Shown one piece after another: positions 53,625 through 62,085 of a stretch of DNA of 64,000 bases. Position 1 is the first letter of the stretch; each line of letters opens with the position of its first letter. The stretch covers positions 1 to 64,000 of the forward strand of contig JAGVUR010000193.1 of assembly GCA_019136135.1 (NCBI GenBank), given 5' to 3'. Under the pieces are notes generated by a model. It was not told where the DNA came from and made no database searches. It was given only the letters and a program-made list of their open reading frames with translations. The position numbers and the translations under genes were made by a program. Origin of the DNA: Verrucomicrobiota bacterium (GTDB taxonomy: Bacteria > Verrucomicrobiota > Lentisphaeria > Oligosphaerales > Oligosphaeraceae).

Positions 53625-55094
53625 ATGTCGTCTTTCGATTACGTTGTATTGGTCTTGTATTTGTTGTTGATGCTCATCATCGGCTGGCTGTCTGGCCGTG
53701 TCGGTCGTGGCAGGGACGATTATTTTCTGGCGGGTCGCGGGATGGGTTTCATTCCGATTGGCTTGTCGGTGATGGTGACGAGTTTCAGCGCGATCAACTA
53801 CGTCTCGATACCGAACGAGGTATTTAGCCACGGCTTGTATGTGATTGCCTCTTTCCCGGTATTTTTCCTTGTGGCGTATCCGATCTCCCGTTGGTGGATT
53901 CCTTATTTTTGGGGGTTGCGCGTCACGAGCGTTTATGAGTTTTTCGAGTTGCGCTTCGACCGTCGCGTCCGCCATTTGGCAAGCGGGATGTTTTTGTTTT
54001 GGCGTTTCGTGTGGATGTCAACGGTTTTGTATGCGTCTGGGAAGATCATGCAGGCGTTGACGTTGTTTCCGCTGGTGTCGATGATCTTGATATGCGGGCT
54101 TGTTGCGACGTTGTACACGACCTGGGGCGGCATGCGCGCTGTGATGTTTACTGACGTAGCCCAGTTTATCGTGTTGTTCGGAGGGATTGCGCTTGGAGTC
54201 GGCCTGGCGTTTTGGGAAGGCGGTTTTGATGTCATCCATCAAAGTGCCGCCGGTGGTCGTTTGCGTCCGTTTATGCCCTTCGACCCTGATTACTTGTCCT
54301 TTGATCCCCGTCATCGAATGACATTATGGAGCGCATTGATTGGCGTATCGGTTGCGTTTATGTCGAGGTACGGAGCCGATCAGGTTGTGATGCAACGTTA
54401 TTTCACTGCCAAGGATCTTGCGAGCGCACGCCGCGGCTTGTGGTTGAATGCATGGGTATCTGTGATATCGTTGTCGTTGCTGTCATTGCTTGGCTTGTGT
54501 GTTTTTTCCCATGCGTGCCAGACACACGGTGTCGATGGTGTTGGCATGTTGGAATTGATACGCGGCGGGAAGGTTCAGCCCTTGGATAGCCTTGGTCGGC
54601 TGATATGTTCGTTTCCCGTTGGTGTTACTGGCTTGGTTGCGTCCGGACTGATGGCCGCGACGATGTCGAGCATCGATTCCGGCTTGAATTCGTGCGTTGC
54701 CGCCTACGTGGTTGACTTTGGCGGTTCTCGCGATCGTTCTTCCTGGATGGTTTTCGTGACTGGGATAGCTGTGACCCTGTTGTCTCTACTGATGATTCCC
54801 TTGTCCCAGGCGTCCTCGGGTCTGTTTGTCGTCGTGAACAAGCTGGTGAATGCGCTTGGGAGTCCTTTGCTCGGAATGGTTTTGCTTGGGATGTTCAGCC
54901 GAGTAGTCACGGATCGCGGGTTGCTGTATGGCGGCGTGGCGGGCTTTTTCGCCAGCCTGGTCATCTCGTTTTTCGTGAAGCCCTTGGCGCTCCAGTACTA
55001 TGCGGTGGCGAATTTGTTGGCGACGCTCCTGTGCTGCTATGTCGCAAGCGCAATCCTGAAGGGAAACAGGGCACGGGAATTGCCGGAAACTTAA
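53625..55094 (+). CDS. sodium:solute symporter (SSS family)
   Basis: The 489-residue protein has about 13 membrane helices and the SSS blocks GRGRDDYFLAGRGMGFIPIGLSVMVTSFSAINY (about 25-60), WGGMRAVMFTDVAQFIVLFGG (about 165-185), and GLVASGLMAATMSSIDSGLNSCVAAYV (about 330-357), the last carrying the Na+-site Ser/Thr. It imports a sugar, amino acid or similar solute with Na+. It follows the BON-fusion gene by 13 bases; the partner of transport is unknown. Confidence 0.9.
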   Translation: MSSFDYVVLVLYLLLMLIIGWLSGRVGRGRDDYFLAGRGMGFIPIGLSVMVTSFSAINYVSIPNEVFSHGLYVIASFPVFFLVAYPISRWWIPYFWGLRVTSVYEFFELRFDRRVRHLASGMFLFWRFVWMSTVLYASGKIMQALTLFPLVSMILICGLVATLYTTWGGMRAVMFTDVAQFIVLFGGIALGVGLAFWEGGFDVIHQSAAGGRLRPFMPFDPDYLSFDPRHRMTLWSALIGVSVAFMSRYGADQVVMQRYFTAKDLASARRGLWLNAWVSVISLSLLSLLGLCVFSHACQTHGVDGVGMLELIRGGKVQPLDSLGRLICSFPVGVTGLVASGLMAATMSSIDSGLNSCVAAYVVDFGGSRDRSSWMVFVTGIAVTLLSLLMIPLSQASSGLFVVVNKLVNALGSPLLGMVLLGMFSRVVTDRGLLYGGVAGFFASLVISFFVKPLALQYYAVANLLATLLCCYVASAILKGNRARELPET

Positions 55095-55234
55095 ATTGCT
55101 TCCCCACAAAAACAAAGCAAAATCATACGCTGGAATTATTTGTGTTTTTGGGTAAAAAACATTACATTAATTCTTTGCGCAATTTGTAGTTTTCCGCGCT
55201 GTATTTCTTTTAGGATTTATCAAAGGGACTTTCG

Positions 55235-56485
55235 ATGAAACAGACTCCTGAAACCGTGGTATTGGTCAATTATGGCTACGAAGACATCCAGAAGTTGGCC
55301 AGAAGCATTCGAGACAACGGAATCTATACGATGGTGATGCCGTACACCGTCCCTGTGGAGAGGATTGAAGCTGAGGCTCCAATTGGGTTGATCGAGTGCT
55401 ATGACGAGAAGCCCTTGGCGGAGCTGGGACGCTTTGCCAGCCTGGGATTGCCGACGGCGCTTGTCTCGAGCGATGCCGACGTGTCGGCGCTGGTATCGTT
55501 TTGCAAGGAGGAGTGCGGTTGCACCTGTAGCTGGAAGTTGGAGACCTTCATTGACGAGGCTGTCAATGAGATTCGCGAGCAGGTTGGTGACGGTCGCGTT
55601 GTATTGGGTTTGTCCGGCGGCGTTGATTCATCCGTGGTTGCCGCATTGATTCACAAGGCTATCGGCGACCATTTGACCTGCGTGTTCGTCAACAATGGCC
55701 TGTTGCGCAAGAACGAACCTGAATTGGTGCAGGATATTTTCCAGCGCAATTTCAAGATGAATCTGTGCTATGTTGACGCCTCGGAGCGCTTTTTGGACAA
55801 GTTGGCCGGGATTGATGATCCTGAGCAGAAGCGCAAGGTCATCGGCAAGGAATTCATCGAGGTCTTTGCTGAAGCGGCTCGCAAGACCGGTGCCGAGTTC
55901 CTGGGACAAGGGACGATTTATCCGGACATCCTGGAAAGCATACCGTTGGACGGAAATCCTGCCGGAATAATCAAGAGCCACCACAATGTCGGGGGCTTGC
56001 CGAAGGATTTGAAGTTCAAGTTGGTTGAGCCGGTGGCTCGCCTGTTCAAGGACGAGGTCCGCAAGGTCGGTCGCCTGCTTGGTTTGCCTTCCGAGATGAT
56101 CGACCGCCATCCGTTCCCCGGTCCGTCCCTGGGCGTACGCCACTTGGGAGCCATTGCCCGCAATACCTTGGCGATGTTGCGTGAGGCGGACGCGATTGTG
56201 ACTGAGGAATTGATCAAGTCGGGTTGGTACCACAAGACCTGGCAGGCGCTCGCGGTTTTCGTTCCCGTCAAGTCAACGGGAATCAAGAATGGCCGAAGGA
56301 GCTACGACTACGTCATTGCGATTCGTGCCGTCAACAGCGTGGATGCGATGACGGCGGAAATCGTACGCTTGCCCTGGGAGCTTCTGGAGACGATGGCCGC
56401 GCGAATCACTAGCGAGGTCGATGGAATCAACCGTGTCGTCTATGACATCACGGGCAAGCCGCCGGCGACCATCGAGTGGGAGTGA
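55235..56485 (+). CDS. guaA: GMP synthase with vestigial glutamine amidotransferase domain
   Basis: The 416-residue protein has an intact ATP-pyrophosphatase domain (SGGVDSS at residues 127-133; LAQGTIYPD-like FLGQGTIYPDILES; PFPGPSLGVRHLG; C-terminal dimer domain ending PPATIEWE). The N-terminal 95 residues retain only the start of a class I amidotransferase (VVLVNYGYEDIQKLARSIRDNG). The region with the catalytic Cys, His and Glu is missing: usual length is about 515-525. It must use free ammonia or a separate glutaminase subunit. AAGGGAC lies before the ATG. Confidence 0.93.
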   Translation: MKQTPETVVLVNYGYEDIQKLARSIRDNGIYTMVMPYTVPVERIEAEAPIGLIECYDEKPLAELGRFASLGLPTALVSSDADVSALVSFCKEECGCTCSWKLETFIDEAVNEIREQVGDGRVVLGLSGGVDSSVVAALIHKAIGDHLTCVFVNNGLLRKNEPELVQDIFQRNFKMNLCYVDASERFLDKLAGIDDPEQKRKVIGKEFIEVFAEAARKTGAEFLGQGTIYPDILESIPLDGNPAGIIKSHHNVGGLPKDLKFKLVEPVARLFKDEVRKVGRLLGLPSEMIDRHPFPGPSLGVRHLGAIARNTLAMLREADAIVTEELIKSGWYHKTWQALAVFVPVKSTGIKNGRRSYDYVIAIRAVNSVDAMTAEIVRLPWELLETMAARITSEVDGINRVVYDITGKPPATIEWE

Positions 56486-56582
56486 AATGGAAAGGATGTA
56501 ATGCATGGCGGATAAAGCTACAGACAAGCGCCGCTTCGTAAAATCTCACAGTGTAAAGCTCGATGGTGAGTTTGTTTAGTGG

Positions 56583-56681
56583 ATGTCTGAGATTAAGCAG
56601 GGATTTCGTAATTCACAGATAAAAGCTTCGGTTAAGGTGAATTCAGAACAATTGCTTTTCAACTGGCAACAATGTATGTGA
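56583..56681 (+). pseudogene. remnant of a DUF1016 (YhcG/PDDEXK) nuclease gene
   Basis: The 32 residues MSEIKQGFRNSQIKASVKV, NSEQLLFNWQ match the N-terminal helix pattern of YhcG/DUF1016 proteins (EIKQxxxxSQIKAAVxVNxELLxFYW), after which the frame stops. A 24-codon open frame at 56505-56579 just upstream has no recognisable match. The remnant marks the left edge of a block of genes unlike their neighbours. The whole gap 56486-56841 holds nothing else. Confidence 0.55.
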
Positions 56682-56841
56682 CATGCCCATTTAAGGAGCG
56701 TAAAGTGTTCGCGGATGGGACGTAGCCGAAGAACGAAATGTAAACCATGCGATAGCTAACCACTTCCACTGTTAACTCGTATTTTGTTCTTAAGTTTTTT
56801 CATTTTTAGGAGATTTTGCCTTTAAAACACTTAAACCCAAA

Positions 56842-58200
56842 ATGCTTTTGCTTGCCGTCATCGTAGGCCTCTTGCTTTTTTTACTCAATCCCCTTGGTTT
56901 AAATTGGAAAAGCGCATTTTTATTTGCCTCGTTGGTGATGACTATCGTTCTTTGGGCAACAGAAGCTGTACACAAGTCATGGTCAAGCATCTATCTTTTG
57001 CTTGTGTTCATCCTTTTCGGGAAGACTTCTCCTCTTGGAGTGGTTAGCTTTGCCTGGTCGAACACAATGCTTCTGATCATCATGACTCAGATTCTATCTG
57101 TAGGCATGATGAAATCAGGGATCATTGACGGTCCTGTAGAAAATCTCATGAGAAAGACTTCAGACAAGCTTTTTCTCACGATGCTTTTGCCCTACCTCTT
57201 AGGCGTGGCACTGATCTTTATCATGCCTCAAGCCTTTTCCAGGGTCTTAATCCTCGGCAGTATTTACGATTCCATATTGAAAGCAGAAAATGACGAAGAA
57301 ACTCGAGCCAAGCAAGCCTTGATCTTCAATGCTTTTTTAGGAGTAACCGTTACCTACATGATGTTTCCTGGCGGAGACATCGTTCTCAATCATGCTGCCA
57401 TCAGCTTTTCCGGTCCCGAAGCTCAAAAAACCTTGACCTTTTGGAATTGGGCTAAATGGATGGTGGTGCCTACGGTCGTTACATCGGCTGTCGTGCTGGT
57501 CCTGACGCGATTTTTGTTTGCAAAGGACTTTGCGGGCTACCATACCGGAATGATTGTCGAAAAAACAAAGGCGGACAAAATTCTTCCTAGGGGCAAAAAG
57601 ATTTTGACGATTTTGACCATGGCTGTTATTATCGTCTTTTGGATGACGGAAAGCTTGCACGGCATTGCTCCTTGGATACCAACCCTGGCAGGCTTATTGG
57701 TAATGACAGGCTTAGGCTTGCTGAGGGAAAAAGATTTTAAAACCATTAATATTCATTTCCTCCTATTCTTGACGACCGCTTTCTCCATTGGTAAAGTTTT
57801 GGGTCAAGCCGGGATTACCGAAGTGATTTTCCTCAACTTGAAAAAACTGATGCCGGTCGGAAATCCAGTGCTTTATTTGCCGATCATGGCTATATTGACC
57901 ATGATGCTGCATATGTGCATCGGCTCCAGTGTGGCAACCATGTCCGTGGTGCTTCCGATTTTCGTGCCGATGGCGGTTGCAAACGGCTTTCCACCACAGA
58001 TGGTCACTCTGATTGTCTATATTATGGTCAATATCCATTTCTTTTTCCCGTTTCACCATGCAACTCTTTTGATCGGGGCAGGAAAGAATTACTATGAGGA
58101 CAGATTTATGCTGAAGACAGGGGTTGCGATGACCTTTGTCAGTCTATTGTTGGTCTTTTTACTATACCTCCCATGGTGGAAATTCATTGGATTGAAATAA
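56842..58200 (+). CDS. DASS/SLC13-type anion permease, start uncertain
   Basis: The 452-residue protein has about twelve membrane helices and DASS blocks such as IGSSVATMSVVLPIFVPMA near residue 356 and MMFPGGDIVLNHA near 173; relatives import dicarboxylates or sulfate with Na+. The ATG at 56842 has no ribosome-binding site nearby. The frame is open back to 56794, with FKTLKPK directly before Met, like the usual N-terminal region of such permeases. The true N terminus may therefore be lost. Codons differ from those of the neighbouring guaA. Confidence 0.78.
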   Translation: MLLLAVIVGLLLFLLNPLGLNWKSAFLFASLVMTIVLWATEAVHKSWSSIYLLLVFILFGKTSPLGVVSFAWSNTMLLIIMTQILSVGMMKSGIIDGPVENLMRKTSDKLFLTMLLPYLLGVALIFIMPQAFSRVLILGSIYDSILKAENDEETRAKQALIFNAFLGVTVTYMMFPGGDIVLNHAAISFSGPEAQKTLTFWNWAKWMVVPTVVTSAVVLVLTRFLFAKDFAGYHTGMIVEKTKADKILPRGKKILTILTMAVIIVFWMTESLHGIAPWIPTLAGLLVMTGLGLLREKDFKTINIHFLLFLTTAFSIGKVLGQAGITEVIFLNLKKLMPVGNPVLYLPIMAILTMMLHMCIGSSVATMSVVLPIFVPMAVANGFPPQMVTLIVYIMVNIHFFFPFHHATLLIGAGKNYYEDRFMLKTGVAMTFVSLLLVFLLYLPWWKFIGLK

Positions 58201-58211
58201 GGAGCAATACC

Positions 58212-59198
58212 ATGCACAGAATTTTTAAGTACAACGACAAGATTTTTAACAGTTCCGATGGAACGATTGTTTGCGGCATCGTCAATGTCACCCCGGATTC
58301 GTTTTCCGACGGCGGGCGTTGGTTTTCAACCGAAAAGGCCGTGGCCCATGCCCTGGAGTTGATCGATCAAGGGGCGGGAATGCTGGATATCGGAGGTGAA
58401 TCCACCAGGCCCGGCAGCACACCGGTTGATCCTCAGGAGGAAATCGACCGAATCGTACCGGTAATCCGTGAATTGAAAAAACGCACTGATGTGCCCCTGT
58501 CGATTGATACCTGGAAGGCGTCTGTGGCCAAGGCGACTATTGAAGCAGGAGCGGATATCATCAATGACATTACAGGCTTCTTGGGGGATCCTGGCATGGC
58601 GAAAGTTGTCGGCAACTCAAGGGTCGGAGCGATCTTGATGTTCAATCCTGTCATATCAAGGCCTGATCATCCGGGATCGAAAATCTTTCCTTCCTTCGGG
58701 GGCGAAGGAGTATTTAGCGAAGAAGAGATCGAAAGAATGAATGCTTTGCCGATACAAGAATCCATGTGCTACTACCTGAGGCGTTGCATCAAGGTGGCCC
58801 ATGAGGGTGGAGTGGAAGATGAACGAATCATGTTGGACCCGGGTATCGGTTTCGGCTTGACCAAGAGGGAGAACCTTTTATTGATCAAAGATCTTCACGT
58901 TTTAAGAGATATGGGTTATTGTACCTTTGTGGGAGTATCCAGAAAGAGATTCATAGTCAACATCCTGGAGGGCGCCGGCTTCAATATGGATCCGGAAACT
59001 GAGGAAGGCCATGAAAACCGAGACCTGGGCTCTGCCGCTCTTACGGCTATTTCCACCATGCTGGGAGCGGATGTCATTAGAGTCCATACCATTTTGCATC
59101 ATAGGATGCATTCGGAAATAGGAAATGCAGTGCGTTTCGCCGAAGCAATGGAAGACACTCATTTGAAACAGTATGGTGCCAAAAAAAGTAGCCAATGA
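58212..59198 (+). CDS. folP: dihydropteroate synthase (variant)
   Basis: The 328-residue protein has the DHPS signature blocks: NVTPDSFSDGGRW (about 25-37), LDIGGESTRPGSTPVDPQEEI, SIDTWKASVA, IINDITG, DPGIGFGLT, VGVSRKRF and IRVHTI. Pterin-pocket residues (Asn, Asp, Lys, Arg, His of the family) are present. A longer insert (MFNPVISRPDHPGSKIFPSFGG, about 150-172) replaces the usual MHMxGxPxxMQ loop. AAGGAG precedes the ATG at 58212. It overlaps the next gene by 4 bases; no other folate genes are nearby. Confidence 0.85.
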   Translation: MHRIFKYNDKIFNSSDGTIVCGIVNVTPDSFSDGGRWFSTEKAVAHALELIDQGAGMLDIGGESTRPGSTPVDPQEEIDRIVPVIRELKKRTDVPLSIDTWKASVAKATIEAGADIINDITGFLGDPGMAKVVGNSRVGAILMFNPVISRPDHPGSKIFPSFGGEGVFSEEEIERMNALPIQESMCYYLRRCIKVAHEGGVEDERIMLDPGIGFGLTKRENLLLIKDLHVLRDMGYCTFVGVSRKRFIVNILEGAGFNMDPETEEGHENRDLGSAALTAISTMLGADVIRVHTILHHRMHSEIGNAVRFAEAMEDTHLKQYGAKKSSQ

Positions 59199-60262
59199 AA
59201 CAACTATATCATGAAAAACTAAAGACCGTGGTCGTGGCAAGTGGAACAGAAAACGATCCTCTTGTCCTTGAAGGCATAGTCAGAAAGCTGTCCGACAGCA
59301 GCTTGTTTTTGAGTTGGACAGGCGGGGGCAATACGGAACCTCATGTCAGAAATGTAACCAGATATAGCAAGAGTTACGACGGAGGGAATACCTGGGACAG
59401 CGAAAAAATACTGTTTTCCCATCCGAACAAAGGAATATTTACCCCGGCTTTGTTTGTCGATGGCGATCATTTGTATGCCTTCCCAAATTCATATTACAAT
59501 CATACCACATTCGCACAGGATATGCAGAGTTATATCAGTGTAAGCACGGATTATGGCAAGAGCTTTTCGCCGCCGGCTTCCTTTAAAGGCTGTATTAACA
59601 ATATCCATATAAAGTGCACTGAAAAACTTGGCGACAAATGGTTGTTTGCCTGTTCGTGGTACGAAATCGATGGTACAAACTGGGCACCGCCAATGGAAGG
59701 CAAGGAATGTATTGTCGCTGGAACGGAGATAAAGCCTACAAGCGGTCAGTATTGGGCTTGGGTCACAAGCAACCATACGGAATACTCCGGGGTATTGATT
59801 TCCGAAGACAAAGGTGAAAGTTGGCGTCTTCACGGAAGAATCGGCCATAAAGGCAGAAACTTTGTCGAACCGATGTTCACATTCCTTTCAGACGGTACAA
59901 TCGTAATGTTCTTGCGAACCAACATACCGTACCTGTTCGAAAGCCGATCCTATGACGGAGGCTTGACCTGGAGCGAAGCGGTGCAGACAAACATCCCATC
60001 GGCAATCACAAAGGTTAAATTGCTGAAAGACAGCCACGGCACAATTTACCTGCTCCACAATCCCAATCCAAAAGGCAGGCATCCCCTTGCACTCTGGATT
60101 AGCGACGACGATATGCAAACATGGTCGAAAAAGATTGAACTTGTTAACGATGACAGCAGACCCTTATGCTATCCTGATGGTTTCATTGATGAAACGAACG
60201 GGAAATTATGTTTTTCATGGGAGGATAGGCGGCAAATCTATTATTCCGAGTTTACTTTATAA
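59195..60262 (+). CDS. sialidase-like BNR-repeat protein
   Basis: The 355-residue protein is a predicted beta-propeller with five Asp-box-like repeats: SYDGGNTWDS, STDYGKSFSP, SEDKGESWRL, SYDGGLTWSE and SDDDMQTWSK. There is no signal peptide, so it acts in the cytoplasm unless exported otherwise. The sialidase Arg triad cannot be assigned from sequence alone. Translational coupling (ATGA) to the folP-like gene suggests a shared pathway with the permease. Its 3' end overlaps the next, convergent gene by 22 bases. Confidence 0.8.
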   Translation: MKQLYHEKLKTVVVASGTENDPLVLEGIVRKLSDSSLFLSWTGGGNTEPHVRNVTRYSKSYDGGNTWDSEKILFSHPNKGIFTPALFVDGDHLYAFPNSYYNHTTFAQDMQSYISVSTDYGKSFSPPASFKGCINNIHIKCTEKLGDKWLFACSWYEIDGTNWAPPMEGKECIVAGTEIKPTSGQYWAWVTSNHTEYSGVLISEDKGESWRLHGRIGHKGRNFVEPMFTFLSDGTIVMFLRTNIPYLFESRSYDGGLTWSEAVQTNIPSAITKVKLLKDSHGTIYLLHNPNPKGRHPLALWISDDDMQTWSKKIELVNDDSRPLCYPDGFIDETNGKLCFSWEDRRQIYYSEFTL

Positions 60263-60696
60263 GGTAAGGAGCTGTTCTCGGCATCAACCATTTTTTCCCA
60301 AAAAGGCAATAATAGCTTTGTAAAATCCTCTTCAAGTTTATCGGTAATGGCCAATAATATTTTTAGCGAATTATAAACTAGGCATGCTTGTGTTTTATTC
60401 AAAGTTGAAAAAAAGCTGTTTGATAAACTATCCACTTGCTGGATTCCTGTATTTGCAGGATATAGTCCGTACAAGAAAACATCTAAATATGTTAAAGTAA
60501 TGTCGTCATGTGGTTTGGAAAGTGAATAAAACAAGACACTGAAAATCGTTTGGATTCGATCTTCATCAACCAATGATACACAGTCACAAAACATAGAAGT
60601 TATGTAGTCGCTGTCCATGGTTAAAATAGCTTTGCAATTTGGCTCATGCTTTTTTAAGAGTTCCAGGCAATTAAGAAATTCATTTGCTTCTTTCAT
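60241..60696 (-). CDS. hypothetical protein, orphan
   Basis: The 151-residue protein is acidic and helical with several Cys and no motif I recognise. It has no signal peptide or membrane helix. There is no strong ribosome-binding site before the ATG. A broken small frame lies 15 bases upstream on the same strand. It is A/T-rich compared with the chromosome and its 3' end overlaps the sialidase-like gene. It belongs to the acquired-looking block. Whether it is expressed is unclear. Confidence 0.4.
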   Translation of the reverse strand: MKEANEFLNCLELLKKHEPNCKAILTMDSDYITSMFCDCVSLVDEDRIQTIFSVLFYSLSKPHDDITLTYLDVFLYGLYPANTGIQQVDSLSNSFFSTLNKTQACLVYNSLKILLAITDKLEEDFTKLLLPFWEKMVDAENSSLPYKVNSE

Positions 60697-60711
60697 ATTG
60701 AACTGCTTTGT

Positions 60712-60885
60712 TTAGTATGGTCGTCCAACCACGAACTTATCGAGTCCTTTTCTCTGCTGAACTGTTTTCTTCAAGCACGCGACCTTTTCATAATCAGTCT
60801 ATCCGTCAGCAGAGGAAATGTAATTTTCAACCTTAAAAATACAATCTGAAAATGTCGTTATATTTTCAAGAGATATCGTCCTCAT
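60712..60885 (-). pseudogene. small open frame interrupted by an in-frame TAG
   Basis: On the minus strand an ATG at 60885 opens 28 codons (MRTISLENITTFSDCIFKVE, continuing), then TAG at 60801-60799, then 28 further codons (TDYEKVACLKKTV, ending FVVGRPY) to TAA at 60714-60712. The composition on both sides of the TAG looks like one coding frame. The rest of the gap, 60886-61150, has short frames such as one ending KDAESHTMLIEA, but nothing I can name. It is probably a decayed gene. Confidence 0.4.
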
Positions 60886-61150
60886 GAGAGGATACTGTCG
60901 TAACTACGCCTCAATAAGCATCGTATGAGATTCGGCGTCCTTGGCGCTGTTTTTCAAGGAAGTGGACTTGTAGGAAACATTTGGTTGAGTAGATTATAAA
61001 AGTGCATATGGTGTCCTTCCCTGGGCACTGGGGATGCAAAATCGGGAATTCATAAGTAGAAAGGCACAAAGAGTTAGGAGCTGTTCTAAAATTAAGGCAA
61101 CAGTTCCTTAGTCGAAAGCAGATTGTCGTCAACAGACAAAGGAGCGTATT

Positions 61151-62023
61151 ATGTTTATTGACATTCATGTGCATTTTCGTAGTATTCCGGGATTTTCGCG
61201 CGGTGGCAAGCAAGCATATGCAACACCGGAGCAGCTTTTGGAGCGTTACGCCGCCATCAAGGTAGAGCGCGCCGTGGTTTTGCCCGGTGTGAATCCCGAG
61301 TGTTCGCATACGCCGCAATCCAATGAAGAAGTGCTGGAGGTGGCAAAAAAACATCCCTTGTTCATACCCTTTTGCAATGTGGATCCTCGTGCCTTGACGA
61401 ATAACATCAGGGCGCCGTTCCATGATATCTTCAGCTTCTATAAAGACCGAGGCTGTAAAGGGATTGGCGAGGTCTGCGCTAACTTGCATTTCCTCGATCC
61501 GCTGGTGCAGAACATGTTTAAGGGTGCAGAGTCTGCCGGACTGCCGCTGACCTTTCATATTTCCCCAACCATAGGAGACAACTACGGCCTGTTCGACTAT
61601 GCGGGGCTAATTCAGCTGGAGACTTGCTTGCAGCGCTTCCCTAACTTGAAGTTCTTCGGGCACTCTCAGGCTTTTTGGGCCGAAATGGCGCCGCTGAAGC
61701 ATTTTTCTGATCGCTGGGGCTATCCGAAGTATGCGATAGAAGAGGAGGGCAGACTGCCGAAGTTGATGCGCAAGTATGGCAATCTCTATGGCGACCTTTC
61801 TGCCCATAGTGGCTGCAATGCCCTGACTAGGGACAGGGCCTATAGCATCAAGTTCCTCAATGAGTTCCAGGACAGGCTCTTCTTCGGCACCGACATCTGT
61901 GCCCCGGATACGCCCACGCCACTGGTGGACTACCTGCTGGAGCTGCGTAACAACGCCGAGATCTCTGAAGCCGTCTTCCAAAAGGTTGCCAGGGAAAATG
62001 CGATACGCGTGCTGCAACTATAA
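61151..62023 (+). CDS. amidohydrolase-superfamily protein (Amidohydro_2 type)
   Basis: The 290-residue protein is a TIM barrel with the metal motif DIHVHF (His6, His8), LTFHIS (about 138), FFGHSQAFWAEMA (about 174) and FGTDICAPD (about 243). Enzymes of this type are metal-dependent hydrolases or decarboxylases. GGAGCG precedes the ATG. The gene stands alone between decayed DNA and the convergent MBL-SGNH gene. The substrate cannot be told. Confidence 0.88.
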   Translation: MFIDIHVHFRSIPGFSRGGKQAYATPEQLLERYAAIKVERAVVLPGVNPECSHTPQSNEEVLEVAKKHPLFIPFCNVDPRALTNNIRAPFHDIFSFYKDRGCKGIGEVCANLHFLDPLVQNMFKGAESAGLPLTFHISPTIGDNYGLFDYAGLIQLETCLQRFPNLKFFGHSQAFWAEMAPLKHFSDRWGYPKYAIEEEGRLPKLMRKYGNLYGDLSAHSGCNALTRDRAYSIKFLNEFQDRLFFGTDICAPDTPTPLVDYLLELRNNAEISEAVFQKVARENAIRVLQL

Positions 62024-62085
62024 AAACTTGGGCTGAAGCAACAACCGAAACCCAAACCCAAAGAAGATGCTGTTGATGAAAAAGA

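Noticed and set aside
56505-56579. Small gene of 24 codons after guaA
   Set aside because: Too short, no recognisable match, and adjacent to a decayed nuclease remnant.
60799-60801. TAG as a recoded sense codon (for example pyrrolysine)
   Set aside because: TAG is used as a normal stop at speA and nspC, and no recoding element or pyl gene is seen.
60911-61558. Long minus-strand frame opposite the amidohydrolase gene
   Set aside because: It is antisense to a clear enzyme gene for most of its length and has no protein-like pattern.
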